Shown in pieces: positions 13,675 through 25,084 of a stretch of 64,000 nt of DNA; the stretch's first letter is position 1; each line of letters starts with the position of its first letter. The stretch comes from Oxyruncus cristatus. Its lineage: Eukaryota > Chordata > Aves > Passeriformes > Cotingidae. The stretch is taken from contig VXAY01004974.1 in assembly GCA_013399855.1 (NCBI GenBank), positions 310,001-374,000 of the forward strand. Direction: 5' to 3'. Position numbers and translations under genes: made by a program. The notes under the pieces were generated by a model that had not been told where the DNA came from, made no database searches, and was given only the letters and a program-made list of their open reading frames with translations.

Positions 13675-14060
13675 TCCACATATAAATAGTGAGAAGCTTG
13701 GCATAAAGAATGCAGCCTGGGGCATACCCCATAAAACTTACAATGCAATTAAATGAACAATTTCTACTGGAAATAAAATGGGCATGTTGAGTAGAATATG
13801 AATTAAACCAGGCAAGAACAGTCAGACAACCTTTCGTAGTACTCCAGGCTCTTGGAGAGAACCCCCAGGGTCAGCAGTACCAAATGCAGCTGACAGGTCA
13901 AGGCCAATCAGTAAAGAAAGATAACTGCAGTTTGCAATGAAAAGCAGGTCATTCCAAATTTTGATTAATGTAGTCTCAATGCTGTGGTGTCCACTCGACT
14001 GGGTTAGCAAAATAAAGACAGATAGCAGTGGATTAACTCTAAGACTTCTTTATTATACTG
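13675..14060 (-). mobile_element. Ancient L2-type LINE reverse transcriptase relic
   Basis: The minus strand has a 62-codon open frame (14010 down to 13822) whose translation reads like the palm region of an L2-clade LINE reverse transcriptase. It has HSIETTLIKIWNDLL, matching the family's HSTETAL...NDLL, followed by LDLSAAFGTAD, matching motif A LDLSAAFDTVDH. The motif A Asp (residue 38, codon near 13897-13899) and Phe (residue 43) are kept, but the second Asp is Gly. Further along, near 13690-13735, a degraded GVPQG...PLLFSIYM-like stretch follows after small frame shifts. CR1 elements in this window carry a different sequence here (DFSKAFDTVSH in the family), so this is an older, distinct lineage. 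It is inactive: frame breaks are present and the rest of the element is gone. Confidence 0.75.
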
Positions 14061-15779
14061 CAGCTCTTAGAAGCTTCTCTGCTGCATTCACTAAGACTGG
14101 TGGGTTTTCTCCAATTTATGGTTCTTCATCCCCCATTGCTGCCTGTCCTGAATTCTGTGGAATTGACTCAGTTACGAAGGGCTGCCCCATTGACTACTTG
14201 CAGGACTACCAAAATGACCTCAAAATAACTTTGGAACAAGGCAAGTCTACCACATTCTTAACATGATGATTAGTTGATGTTGGCAGTGTTTATCCTGTGG
14301 AGCATATATGGTGAAAAGGTGTCAACTTCAATGGCTTTGTAAAAAAAATAGGGGCAACTAATTTGTTGTTTATTGACAGTTTTTGTTACACAAAACAAAG
14401 ACTCAAAATCTTTGGCTACAGAGGGGATTTTGGAACTGTTACATGCAAAAGGCAGGAGTCTGAGAAGTCCAGATGAAGAAATGTTGCCGTGTCAAGTTTC
14501 CTCTTATGAAAGAACAAATGTGATCCTAATCTGTGTTCTTTAGGTGGTATTTTTTGAAGTAGGAGAGAAGCAAGTATGCTTTTTTAATTATTCTTTTCTC
14601 TTCCAAGATAACATTAGTTTTGAAATAACACTTTACAAAACACAAAATATCTGTATCAGCAAAGAATGAAATTCACTACCAAATATGAAGCTATTGAAGA
14701 GATTTAAAACACCAAAAGAATTTGCTGTAGGTGGGTTCCTTACATTGCTTTCCGGTCTTTTGTTTGATTGTTTTTTTTTTTCTTTTGGAAGGTAAGTATC
14801 TGCGTCATATCAGTTTGAATATATGTTATAGTGTTTATTAACCCAAATCCGTCCATGCACAGTCTTCCAAATCAATCTGTTAGTTAGGACTGATTGTGTC
14901 ATTTCAGACAACAGCCCTTCCATGACGTCAGTGATTACCCTGGAAACACAAGTGCAGTCTGTGTGCACACTCACCTCTCTGCTGGTGGTGGGAGCTGCCT
15001 TCTGCCTGCAGTTCACCTGGACGTGCAGAGCTTAAAGCAGGCTGGAGACTGGCCAGGCAGTGCTGCTGTAGTATGCAAATGGCAGAATCTGACCAGCGTA
15101 GGTAACAGTGAAGGTGTAGGCGAGGTTCTCCATTTCCCTGTTAGATCGGACAAAAATGTCACTATAAAATTACACGGGAGTAAGAATTAGAATGCTTTTC
15201 CCCCTACGTAGCTAATGGCATAAGCTATTCTGTGATACTTTTTTTTTTGGTCAGGAAAAAAGAGCCTTCAGCTAGCTGAGTTCGTGAACTAACTGCAGAA
15301 TTCATAACATGTACAGCACTGTTCTTCAAAGTGTGCATTTCCTTCTCTCTGGTCCTATGGAAAATTGTAAAAAAGAATATGTGTAACTTTATGAGCTATA
15401 CTGTTTAATGGTGCCAAGGCCAGAATAGCAGGGTTCTCTTGAGGTGACTGCCGTTACCGATACCAAAACCTTGTCAGTATGTCCTCGCTTTCATAGTGAC
15501 TTTTGACTTGATTAACAGCTGCAGAGAATCTGTCCCATAGTGGGAGAAAGCTTTATTTTCTTTTTAGGGAAGATTTTCTTACATTATGGAAGTATTTCTT
15601 GTATTCAGATCACAGCTGAGAGGTTTGCCTCAAACATGATGTATTTACAAATTATCAGTGCTCTATTGTTGGTAATAGGTGATCATTTATTGTTTTCCTT
15701 GCCCAACCTGTAAATACATATAAAATTTCATAGACAGTTTGGAACAGTTTTCTGAATTTTTATTTGGTCTCTTCTGAGG
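14061..15779. other. Non-coding, with GC-richer patch
   Basis: No supported gene. The patch at about 14885-15190 is GC-richer than its flanks and contains a palindromic CRE (TGACGTCA, 14923-14930) and an octamer-like ATGCAAAT (15073-15080). An open frame crosses it without a recognisable domain. The remainder is AT-rich. Confidence 0.5.
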
Positions 15780-15782
15780 CTC

Positions 15783-16087
15783 AGCAGTAGATGGCTGGTT
15801 TGTAATCCCTGCTTTGACCTTTGTGTGGGCCTGGATGTGCGAGTGGGTGTGGCAGTGCCTGTGTCGGGTCAGCCCACAGCGGCTGGTCTGAAAGAATTGG
15901 AGCAGAACATGGCAGTGAAGTCGATTGCAGTGTTGGAACCACTGCAGTCAGAGAATGGAAACCAGGGCCCTGCCTCTCAGGGCATCTGTATCCAGCCAGC
16001 AGACAATGAAAGCAGCAGGCTCTAATGAGAAAAGGGAAGCCAGTGAAGGAGACAGACTCTGTGAAATTTATTAGCTGGTGCAATAAA
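15783..16087 (+). other. Possible terminal exon or LTR remnant
   Basis: A plus-strand frame is open through this GC-richer block and stops with TAA at 16023-16025. An AATAAA signal follows at 16082-16087. Third codon positions are G/C-rich in most of its last 65 codons, unlike the AT-rich surroundings. A pyrimidine-rich stretch ending in CAG just before 15785 could serve as a splice acceptor. The translation (ending ICIQPADNESSRL) matches nothing I recognise. Alternatives are a solo LTR remnant of an avian endogenous retrovirus, whose R region would supply the AATAAA, or a GC-rich conserved non-coding element. The opposite strand is also open for 100 codons, which weakens the coding argument. 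Confidence 0.25.
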
Positions 16088-17182
16088 GCTGCTTCTTTGG
16101 GAATGAACCTGAAGTGGCCTCTGAGTTAATTTGGGATGAAAAGCCCAGTAAGGGAGGCGGTTTATTGGGGTTCATCCTCTTCATAACCCAAGATATTGAC
16201 CCCTACGGTCTCCCAGCCAGCAGCAAAAATATCAGACTCTCCCATTTGTGCACAGTGCCATTTATTTTCATGTAATAAAAACACCCCCTGAGTCTGTTAA
16301 CTATTATCCATTTCCCTTTGCAGGATGTATCATACCAGTCATCATTGAGAATATTGCTTTCAGACTCATTTTAGTTTATAGCCCGAAATATTTCTTGTTT
16401 GCTTTGAGTAATTGTTTTCTGTTAAAAATTAGGTAGCTGCCTTGTTAATTAGTAAGATATAAACCAGATACTTCCCTACATTTTTAAAGCTATGGTGCCA
16501 GCTAGTGGCGAGAGATGATAGACGGTGTCTCAAGCGTGACATTTATGTAAGTGTACAGTATATTTTTATTTGCATCATGATAAGGTGACATTAAGGTTTT
16601 TTTGTCAGTTATCAGTACCTTGTGACAAAAAAATGCAAAATAAAATGATCCGATGCTATAATTTTCCAGTTGGATTTTAATTTGGTATTGTTTATTTGAA
16701 ACCTTTCTGCCATTATTGATGGAGTAATTATATCATTCATCAGGCCATTTGCCAGTGAAGCCCTTTAGTCCTTAGTTTTTCACTTGTGAACATCAGTTCT
16801 TATGCGTTATGAATCTGTAGGTGCTCTTTTACTTTTCTAGAAACTGAGTTTCTTAACAAATGCAGTGGAGTTTAGTTGTGAGCAGCAGAAAGATGCTTAG
16901 AGGGTTTCTGCAATTGATTCATTTGTGAAAATTGAGAACTGTAGTGTGGCCAGTACAGGGTAAAACTCTTAATTTTTTTCTATTCTATTTACTTAGCTGA
17001 GGCACCCCAGTAAGATGAAAATCCTGTATTTCATTAACATGCGGAAAATTCAAACAATTCATTATTCACATGCACTGTCTGTATTCATATAAGCTCACAA
17101 CAGAAAATTAAAATAAGCAACCCTTAAGAACATTTGTAAAGAAATGTAACAAATAATATTTTTAGTGTTTGGGGGTTTTTCC

Positions 17183-17205
17183 TTTTTTTTTTTTTTTTTT
17201 TTTTT
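17183..17205 (+). repeat. Poly-T run (23 T)
   Basis: This is an uninterrupted run of 23 T preceded by a G/T-rich stretch. It may be the reverse-strand poly-A tail of a decayed retroposed copy, but no body of such an element is recognisable on either side. Confidence 0.9.
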
Positions 17206-18366
17206 GAACAAGGAGTCATTGACAGGCCATCTTTTCTAGTTTAATTAAGCAATAACCGATCTCAGTGAGGTTGTGGAAGGCTCTTGAATACTAATAAATA
17301 AAACTAGAAGATGAAGCATTTCTTTCGTTAAATAGTAGAAGCTGTTTATAACTCTATTACTTACTGCTAAAATCAATTATTATTACTAATACTCTACGAG
17401 TAATTTATAACTGATGGCACACTGAAGGTTGTAAAGCAGAACTTTTCTTTTTAAATGTCAGACATAGCCATGAAGGTCAGCTATTGTGAATAAGGACATC
17501 TCAGATGAACACACTTGTAATAATATTTGTGAAGATAGATCTAGTGTTAGTGACAGCTACAGGCAGCAAGCAGAGCTGTCACAGTCTTACTTCCAGTCTA
17601 ATGTGTGTGACTACACTGGTGTAAAAATATAGGAGTGTTGCTAATCCAAGGGAATGAAGAAAAAGGAATGATTTTTTTGTATGAGATTAAATCAACTCAT
17701 TTAGATACAGAGGCAATTTATTTAAAAGAGATACTTAAAATTTTAACCTATGAAAGAAATAGTTTTCTGTTATGAAAATAAATTGTATTCTAATAGGTGT
17801 GAAAGAATTTCAGGGGCCCCATGGTGCATGTGTGTTTCTTTCCACATTACTACTTGAAATATATTGTCATAGTTTCATCATACGCTTCCTTCTGGTCCCC
17901 CTTTCCATACCAGTGTGTTTGTGACAGATGTGCACTTTCTGTTTTTTCTCATGTGCTGTTACAACACAATTGCTTTAATTTAATACTAGAGGAAATATTT
18001 CAATTAAAAAAACCCCTGTATCTCTTTAAATATTAAAATGCAAGTATGAATTGTAACTTATTTCTTAACGATATGTTTTATAATATGTCTGTAATGCTGT
18101 TTCCTAATTTATTACTTGAATTATTGGGTTTATTCTGCAAATTAGTAGTCTCCTAATATTTGCATATCTTTGAATTAAATAAATAAGGTTTTAATTTTTC
18201 AAAGAACATATCATATGTTGACCAGTTGCAACAGTCATAGAAATTTAGGTACACGATTTGAATGTGAGGTCAACAAATGGCATTCTCCAGCTTAATTTTT
18301 CTCTTTTTGATATTTAAATTAAATAAATGCCCATAAACATAATGTCAGTGTGTAACTAAACCACCA

Positions 18367-18389
18367 TTTTATTTTATTTTATTTTATTT
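18367..18389 (+). repeat. (ATTTT)n microsatellite
   Basis: There are about four and a half perfect TTTTA units in tandem. It is a short pentanucleotide repeat with no further feature. Confidence 0.85.
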
Positions 18390-21300
18390 GAATTCCACTG
18401 TCATTTAAGCGAAAGCAGTTGCTTATTTGGACTAATGGCTATAATGTTGTCAGCACTGAGATTAAATTGCCAAGGCATCTGACTTCCAAACAAAATAACG
18501 TGGAGTTCAGTGACATAAACACAGGGACCAATATTTATTATGTTGATACATCTGTTTGGATTGGCAGTCCTCTAGCTATCATGGTATTAGTCTCCAAATG
18601 TATTTCTTGTCCCAAATGAATAATTTATGCAGAAAGCTGGTATTATACAAAAATATTCTTTAAAAAACATTTAAAAGGTATTTTTAAGTTTATTTTTTAC
18701 ATGTTTACTGGCTAAGATATAGATTTAGCAGTTTGCATTCTTTACCATTCTAGAACATGTCTTGTTAATATAGCACTGAAATAATATACACCATGTGTAT
18801 TCTAAACTGGATACTCTTGTGCATCTCATGGAACTCTCTGAAATTTATGTATTTTAAAATATGTATAATACATTAAGCTCAGTGGACTTAAAAAAATCCA
18901 GATTTTAAGCACAAAACTTGATTTAAAAAAAAAAAGAAAAAAACCTGCCTAAATTGAGCTGTCAGGTAATTCCTTTACATCTGCTGATGTTGTGTTGGAG
19001 TTGAATGTGATACCATGGCTGACAAAGGGGGAAAAAAGCTTTACGATAGTTTTGAAATCAAAAGGAATGTGTTTGGAAAGCCCTTTGGTAGTAAAACCCA
19101 CAAACAAATGAAACCTCACAAACCCCAAACTAGCAAACAAAACCCCCAACAAAACCAACCAACAACCAGCTGCTTTATTATTGACAAAGAACTCCCACAT
19201 TTGAGTACCTGAGGGTGCTGTTTTCTGCCTTTCCCTTGGAATGCTGTCACTGGAGCCCTCCACCGAGCTCTGTGTCAGAAGATGGAGTGGCCCGGTATGG
19301 GAGTTGGCCACATCTGTCAGGAAACTGCTACAGATGGTTCAACTCATTAGCTGCCAGAACTCAGAGCAAACATCATCCAAGAGTATGGGGACCTCACTTG
19401 GACTAAATGTTAAGCTTACCTCCTGTTCAGTGTCATTGCATTTTTCTGCAAAATAAAATCCTTAACCATTTCTATTGGAGCCTGGATACCCCTGGATGTA
19501 ACCAGTCTGCAACCCTTTTGTACCGGTTCCAGCATTACAGGTCCGTCCAAACACTGTCTTCAGCATAGCTCACCATATTTTTTAAGTTTTGGCTGTATCG
19601 ATGTTTGTGTATCTCCATAATGATACCACAACTGTGATGCAATGACTCCAATATAAGTCTACATTTGCATTTGCAAACCCTTTCCTTTAGTATCATGTCT
19701 ATATTGTGATGTGTGCTGTCACTTATGCAGAATTTCTCAGCTTACCTGTCTTCTTGTTGTTTGGTGTTTCCAGTGAAGTTGTTCCATATTTGTGTGGGTG
19801 TTCTTAGTAGCAGAGCAATCACAGCAGGTGTGCTCCATGGCTAAATTTGCAGCAGAGCCAGCAGAGGGAGCAGACACATTGGTGGTTTATGGTACTGACA
19901 GATTTTTCCCATTTTTCCCCCATGTTTTTGCAAAGATAATGATTAATTCATGGTCGTTATATATGAGAACATGGTCAAATATTTGTGCTTTGAAAGTTCA
20001 GTAACTGTGGAGAAAAGCCAAATGGTTGGGTTTTTATGATTACAAAATTATCTTTGATTTTGCAAAGATTTGCAGATATCAGTTTGTGTACTGGGAGTAA
20101 TTATTTGGACTCGATTTTTTTGTGCCCTGGAGAGGAGAGACTTTCTCTCCAAAAAAACCCTTCTGTTATACTGCAGAGTACGCTGCCTTTAGAAAAACCA
20201 CAACATAAATTTAAGGACAGGTTAAGATGACTTCACCCACTTGCAAGGTCAAGCCCTTAATAAATCACTGCACACATTGTGTGCAGTTCACCTGTGTGAA
20301 ATAGGCTTGGAGAGACTGTTCTGGTCTGAGCTGATATTTGGAGATACATTTTTGGTATATGCAAAATATACTATACAGAGACTTCTAATTTGCAGTTATA
20401 TCTAAATGCGAAAATTGCTCTGAAATCATTCTCACATTCATAGTCCTTGTGCCTTGGGCCTGCTTCCAAATTTGACAGGAATTTTACATGAAGAAGTAAC
20501 AGGGTAGAAAGGTGGGTTTTTTTAATACAATCTTATGTGTGCTTAAACAATACAGTGAAGTAAGTACTACTTTGTAAATGATGTTGTTTGCATCATGATT
20601 TAAACTTTGTTTAAATACTTTTTTTTTTTTCTGATAGCATTATTGCACTATATGCTTGGTTAAGCCAGGCGGGGTTGATTATCATTAAGTGTTATTTATT
20701 TCTATTTTATTAAGCCTCCTTTTACATTCATGTTACAGGTTAATTTATACTTTTATTTCATGCACTACTTGGCTTTACTGATTAATATGCCCCATGGCAT
20801 TCAATAAAGCCAGGCAGTGGAGGAAATAAGAGTGGTATTAATTTCTAACATTGCTATAAATTTGCCTTAATAAAACTAGCTCAATAACACTGCAGTAGTA
20901 GTACAATGGATGCTTCCAAATTGTTAGCAAAGACACAACTGAAAGAACAACACATTTTTTTCCAGAATTTAAGAATGCTGTGCTGTCTTTTTACTGGTGT
21001 TCATATTAACCTACCTGTTATAATACTGAGTGCTCTTACATTGTGTCCTAAAAAGCGGTATATGTTTTCCCAAAAGATTTATTATTTTACTTAGTCGTTT
21101 AGTTCAATCAGATGCAAATAAATCCTCTGGATCCCTTCAAATGCCTTGTGGATTTTCATGACCACTGTTACTTAACAGACTGCCTAAAATCCAAGTTTCA
21201 AAATATCAAGGGAAAAAGAGAAAATTCTGGAGTATAATGGCACACAGCAAACAAGAAAAATTAGAACAATGGATTTTCCTTTTAGTAGTAAAATGACTAT

Positions 21301-24032
21301 TATTGATTTATATTTTCCAGTATTTTTCCATTGATTTACATGTTGCTTTGTAGTAGAGGAAAATTCACGAGACAGAAACGTAGATAGGATTGGTGAATGT
21401 TAGTTTTAGATGCACAAACTACTCATTATAGTGGAAATATTTTTGCTATATATTATTAATTAACTATTTTTTCAGGTCTAGATTGTGAAATCTGTGTAGT
21501 ATAAAATTCTCAATTAAACCTTGCCATGACAAACTTTTTACTCATGCCTGAATTCCTTTCTTACTCAAACTCATATTGACTTAACTGAAAATTTTGCTCA
21601 AAAAGAGGGTTTTAGATATATTTGTTATTTGACCACAGTAAAAAATGAAAGCATGATAAAGCAAGTTAGCACAGAAAAATCTGAACAAAACCATAGCCCA
21701 AAAGGATTGCCAAATCCTCAGACCTTATTCCTGGAAGGTTCATGGAGAAGCCCTTCATTGTTCCTCAAGTCAGTGGGATGTGAGCCTTCCCTGCGCTTTG
21801 CTGGGTCAGACCTTAATAAATCACTCAACATATTTTGCAGAGATCACCTATGGGGTGAAAGGCAGCAAATGTTTAAAAGGATTAATGTAAACATTATATA
21901 TCAAATAGAACTTATTTTTATATTCAGGCAGCTATGAAAATAATACTGTCATTTTGATAAGTGTATTGGTTAGTTAAAATCAGATGGGCAGCAGACGGGC
22001 TACTATTGTTGGATTTTACTAAATAAATGCACTTATATCATTTAGATAATGCATAACCCAAGTATCTACCAATGTAGATTCTAATTCAAATTTTAGGCTT
22101 AATTTAAGGATCTTTGTTTTTAGACTATGTCTTTCTAAATACTAACAAACCCTGTAAAATTGCCTCGCTTACTATAAAACTCATGTGTGTCCAGACATAC
22201 TATTTAATTAGCTTGTATGGTGCTGCTATAGTTTAACCATGTCAAATAACTGTAATCATAGAGTGCCTGAAGTTAGAATTGGTAATGCTGTCCTCACATG
22301 CGCAGGGCACAGCCAGGCCGGTTCTGTGCCCTGTCTAGGCCATGTATGATATTTTGTCTGGGCTACTCCTCTTGCGGAGTTCCATTTTATCAACTGTTTT
22401 GTCAGAAGAGTATTTAGTTGCTAATGGAAAATTAAATGTCTTCCTGTATCAAACTCTTAAACAAGATACCAGCCAACAGTAGGAGTAACGACATTGACAG
22501 TCATGTTGGATTCAGTTTTTTAAGTGGGGATATAGACTGTAATACTTTGGGGGAAATCCAACAACTGCTGTGTTAAGCTGGAGAGCTTAGTCTAGAACTG
22601 TACTTCATGGAAAGCTCCTCTATATGCCCCTGGAGCAGTGGAAAATTAAGTTAGATAAATAGACCATTGATTAGGTCGTTTGGCAATTTAGTTTACCAGA
22701 AATTATGAAAACCTGTACCATGTATTAATATTGGTGATCTATGCATCCAGTGAATGCTCTCTGTCTTTCACTGACAAGAGCAGAAGTCTGGGCTACTCAT
22801 TAGCTCTCTTGGTATGGCCTTTGGGGATGTATGTACAAGATACTGAGAACATTTTCTTTCTGTCTGCACACATAAGCAGAAAAGATTATAAAGGAAAATT
22901 CACAGGAGTAATTTTTCATGGTTAACCCCCTGATGCAAAACTGTGGATCAGTTTTCTTCTTGTATCACCACAGCCAAGTACAATAAGCTGCAGTGCTTGC
23001 AAAACAGAAAAATGTGTGTTTGGGCTGTGAGGCATAACACATGCAGTTAAATATGAGCAGGTCTCTTTAGCGTTACCAGTGTGGGATCCAGGGCGTGGGC
23101 TGAGTGAGAATGTCAGCCTGGGTGCTGCAGCTCAAGTGGGAAGGGTTAAGGCAGTGTCTTTTCCTTTGAGAGATTTAAAAAAAGCAGTCCATTTTAAAGG
23201 GATGTCTATAAATTAGAAGATTAAATGGAGGAAGGGTGAATCCTTCTCCCCACCTCTTGCACCGTACATGCCTTCATGTGTTGAAACAAGAATATTCACT
23301 TCTGTTTCAACTTTTATCCAAGTGTCTGTCATCAGTAGGGATAAACTGATATTTTGATATCTTTTGCTCTCTGTTTATTTTGTTGTGTGTTGCGTTTTTT
23401 CCCCCATCCATATAGCACACCTGTGTTTTTATAAAACACAGAAAATTCTGCTCTTTTCTAGAAGGAAATATATACTATTCTCTATTCTGCCTCTCTGCTA
23501 AATGTTTCTTCTCTTTCAATGTATTTTTGTGGAATTAAAAGGTGTTGCTCTTATTTATTGGCTGGTGATAAATATTATTTATTTTTACACCTTCTTTACA
23601 GCACAGTCTTGGAGGAGAAACTGTGCTCTAAACATTGTTGTTAAGTTTTACATTTCCAGCCATGCATTTAAGTGACTTTTGTTACATAAGGAATAGATCA
23701 CTTTTCAGATGACATTTTCTGGGAACTAGAACAAAAAATCCCAAACCAATGTAGTAAAATCCCTGCCTGTATCTATGAGAAGAACATAAACTGATCACAA
23801 GAAACAGCCAAAACATGATCTTAATTAGGATCATTAAAATATTTTCTGGACATCCAAGGCAAATATGAATGTAGTAACACAAAATAATAAGTACAATGCA
23901 TTCTTTGTGGAGTGTTAGAGAGCTTTGAGTGGTTCTGCTGATGATGCTTGCGAGGAATTTGAGCGGTGCCTTTGTTTAGGCCTTCTCACAAGCAGCAAAT
24001 TGTGCATGGACACCAAACCGCTGGGTGATATC

Positions 24033-24816
24033 TGCTTTGGATGTGGTGTGCTTTGGATACGATGTGCTGTGGGTATACTGTGCTTTGGGTATGCTGGGCT
24101 CTGGATATGCTGTGCTGTGGATATGACATGCTGTGGATGTGCTGTGCATTGGGTATGATGTGCTGTGGAGCTGTGGATAGGATGTGCAGTGGATATGCTG
24201 TGCAGTGGATATGCTGTGCAGTGGATAGGACGTGCTATGGATAGGATGTGCTGTGGATATGCTGTGCAGTGGATATGCAATGCAGTGGATATGTGGTGCA
24301 GTGGATAGGACGTGCTGTGGATATGCTGTGCTGTGGATAGGACGTGCAGTGGATATGTGGTGCAGTGGATAGGACGTGCTGTGGATATGTGGTGCAGTGC
24401 ATAGAATGTGCTGTGAACATGCGGTGCAGTGGATAGGACGTGCTGTGGATATGTGGTGCAGTGCATAGAATGTGCTGTGAACATGCGGTGCAGTGGATAG
24501 GACGTGCTGTGGATATGCGGTGCAGTGTATAGGACGTGCTGTGGATAAGCGGAGCAGTGGATATGCGGTGCAGTGGATAAGCGGAGCAGTGGATAAGCGG
24601 AGCAGTGGATAAGCGGAGCAGTGGATATGCGGTGCTGTGGATAAGCGGAGCAGTGGATAAGCGGAGCAGTGGATAAGCGGAGCAGTGGATGTGCGGTGCC
24701 CTGGAGCGATCCCCCGCGGAGTCNTAAGCGGAGCAGTGGATATGCGGTGCTGTGGATAAGCGGAGCAGTGGATAAGCGGAGCAGTGGATAAGCGGAGCAG
24801 TGGATGTGCGGTGCCC
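24033..24816. repeat. 16-bp-unit minisatellite
   Basis: The array has roughly 42 tandem units up to about 24709 and about 6 more after the N at 24724. The unit is about TGCAGTGGATATGCGG, with GTGGATA as the most constant core. Left-end units (24033-24170) are divergent, with TGCTTTGGATGTGGTG-like forms and one disrupted unit near 24160-24185. Middle units alternate in 32- and 64-bp patterns. Right-end units are homogenised to AGCAGTGGATAAGCGG. Because 16 is not a multiple of 3 and the unit holds no stop in any minus-strand frame, the minus strand stays open for nearly 1 kb with a 16-residue repeat rich in His, Ser, Thr and Ala. That frame is a by-product of the repeat, not evidence of a protein. 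The array runs directly into a CpG island. Confidence 0.95.
24360..24487. repeat. 64-bp higher-order repeat, two identical copies
   Basis: Four different 16-bp variants form a 64-bp block (24360-24423) that is repeated without a mismatch at 24424-24487. Both blocks contain the diagnostic variants GTGCAGTGCATAGAAT and GTGCTGTGAACATGCG. This shows a recent duplication by unequal exchange or slippage inside the array. Confidence 0.9.
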
Positions 24817-24838
24817 TGGAGCGATCCCCCGCGGAGTC
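24610..24838. other. 114-bp exact duplication flanking one N
   Basis: Bases 24610-24723 and 24725-24838 are identical over 114 bp and are separated by a single N at 24724. The copies include not only repeat units but also the unique boundary sequence running from TGCCCTGGAGCG to CGCGGAGTC. The simplest reading is two contig ends that overlap and were joined with one N instead of being merged. Copy number at this end of the array is therefore unreliable. Confidence 0.85.
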
Positions 24839-24858
24839 CCCGTCCCTCCGCGGCGCTG

Positions 24859-24872
24859 CCGCCAGGGGGCGC
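24859..24872 (+). promoter_or_regulatory. CTCF-like site
   Basis: CCGCCAGGGGGCGC fits the vertebrate CTCF core consensus closely, including the AGGGGGCGC half. It contains CpG sites, so binding could be methylation-sensitive. It lies about 40 bp after the end of the minisatellite. This is a motif match only. Confidence 0.6.
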
Positions 24873-24965
24873 CGCCGCCCGCCCCGCCCATGCCGTCCCT
24901 TCCCGCGGGAGCTGCGGCCGCGCCGCCGGGATTGATGCGCCGCGTTCGGCCGGGAGAGAACGTGC

Positions 24966-24971
24966 TATAAA
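24966..24971 (+). promoter_or_regulatory. TATA-like box
   Basis: TATAAA lies at the downstream shoulder of the small CpG island, preceded by GC-rich sequence. TATA words are common in AT-rich DNA; the support comes from its place next to the GC box and the CpG island. Confidence 0.3.
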
Positions 24972-25084
24972 CCCAACAGCATAAACCCGTTCAGTCCCTG
25001 TAACACGATCATTTGCTGGCTATCATTACGGGGATCACTGTGCTGAGAACGGCCCTGCGGCCTGTTCAATTCCGCTGGCAGACC

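Larger units (their letters stand above)
16088..24032. other. AT-rich non-coding region
   Basis: No supported gene. It holds a 23-T run (17183-17205), an ATTTT pentanucleotide repeat (18367-18389), an A/C-rich tract (19090-19170), a 21-bp palindrome (20267-20287), two weakly related copies of a possible interspersed repeat (about 20246-20312 and 21802-21866) and a GC-rich hairpin (22303-22333). A 120-codon minus frame at 18949-19311 reads through the A/C-rich tract and shows no domain. Confidence 0.6.

Noticed and set aside
15781..16083. 100-codon minus-strand frame opposite the GC-rich block
   Set aside because: No start context or recognised motif, and the plus strand has the better stop and polyadenylation arrangement.
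18949..19311. 120-codon minus-strand frame, one of the longest outside repeats and gaps
   Set aside because: Part of it reads through an A/C-rich low-complexity tract, and no domain or family similarity is visible.
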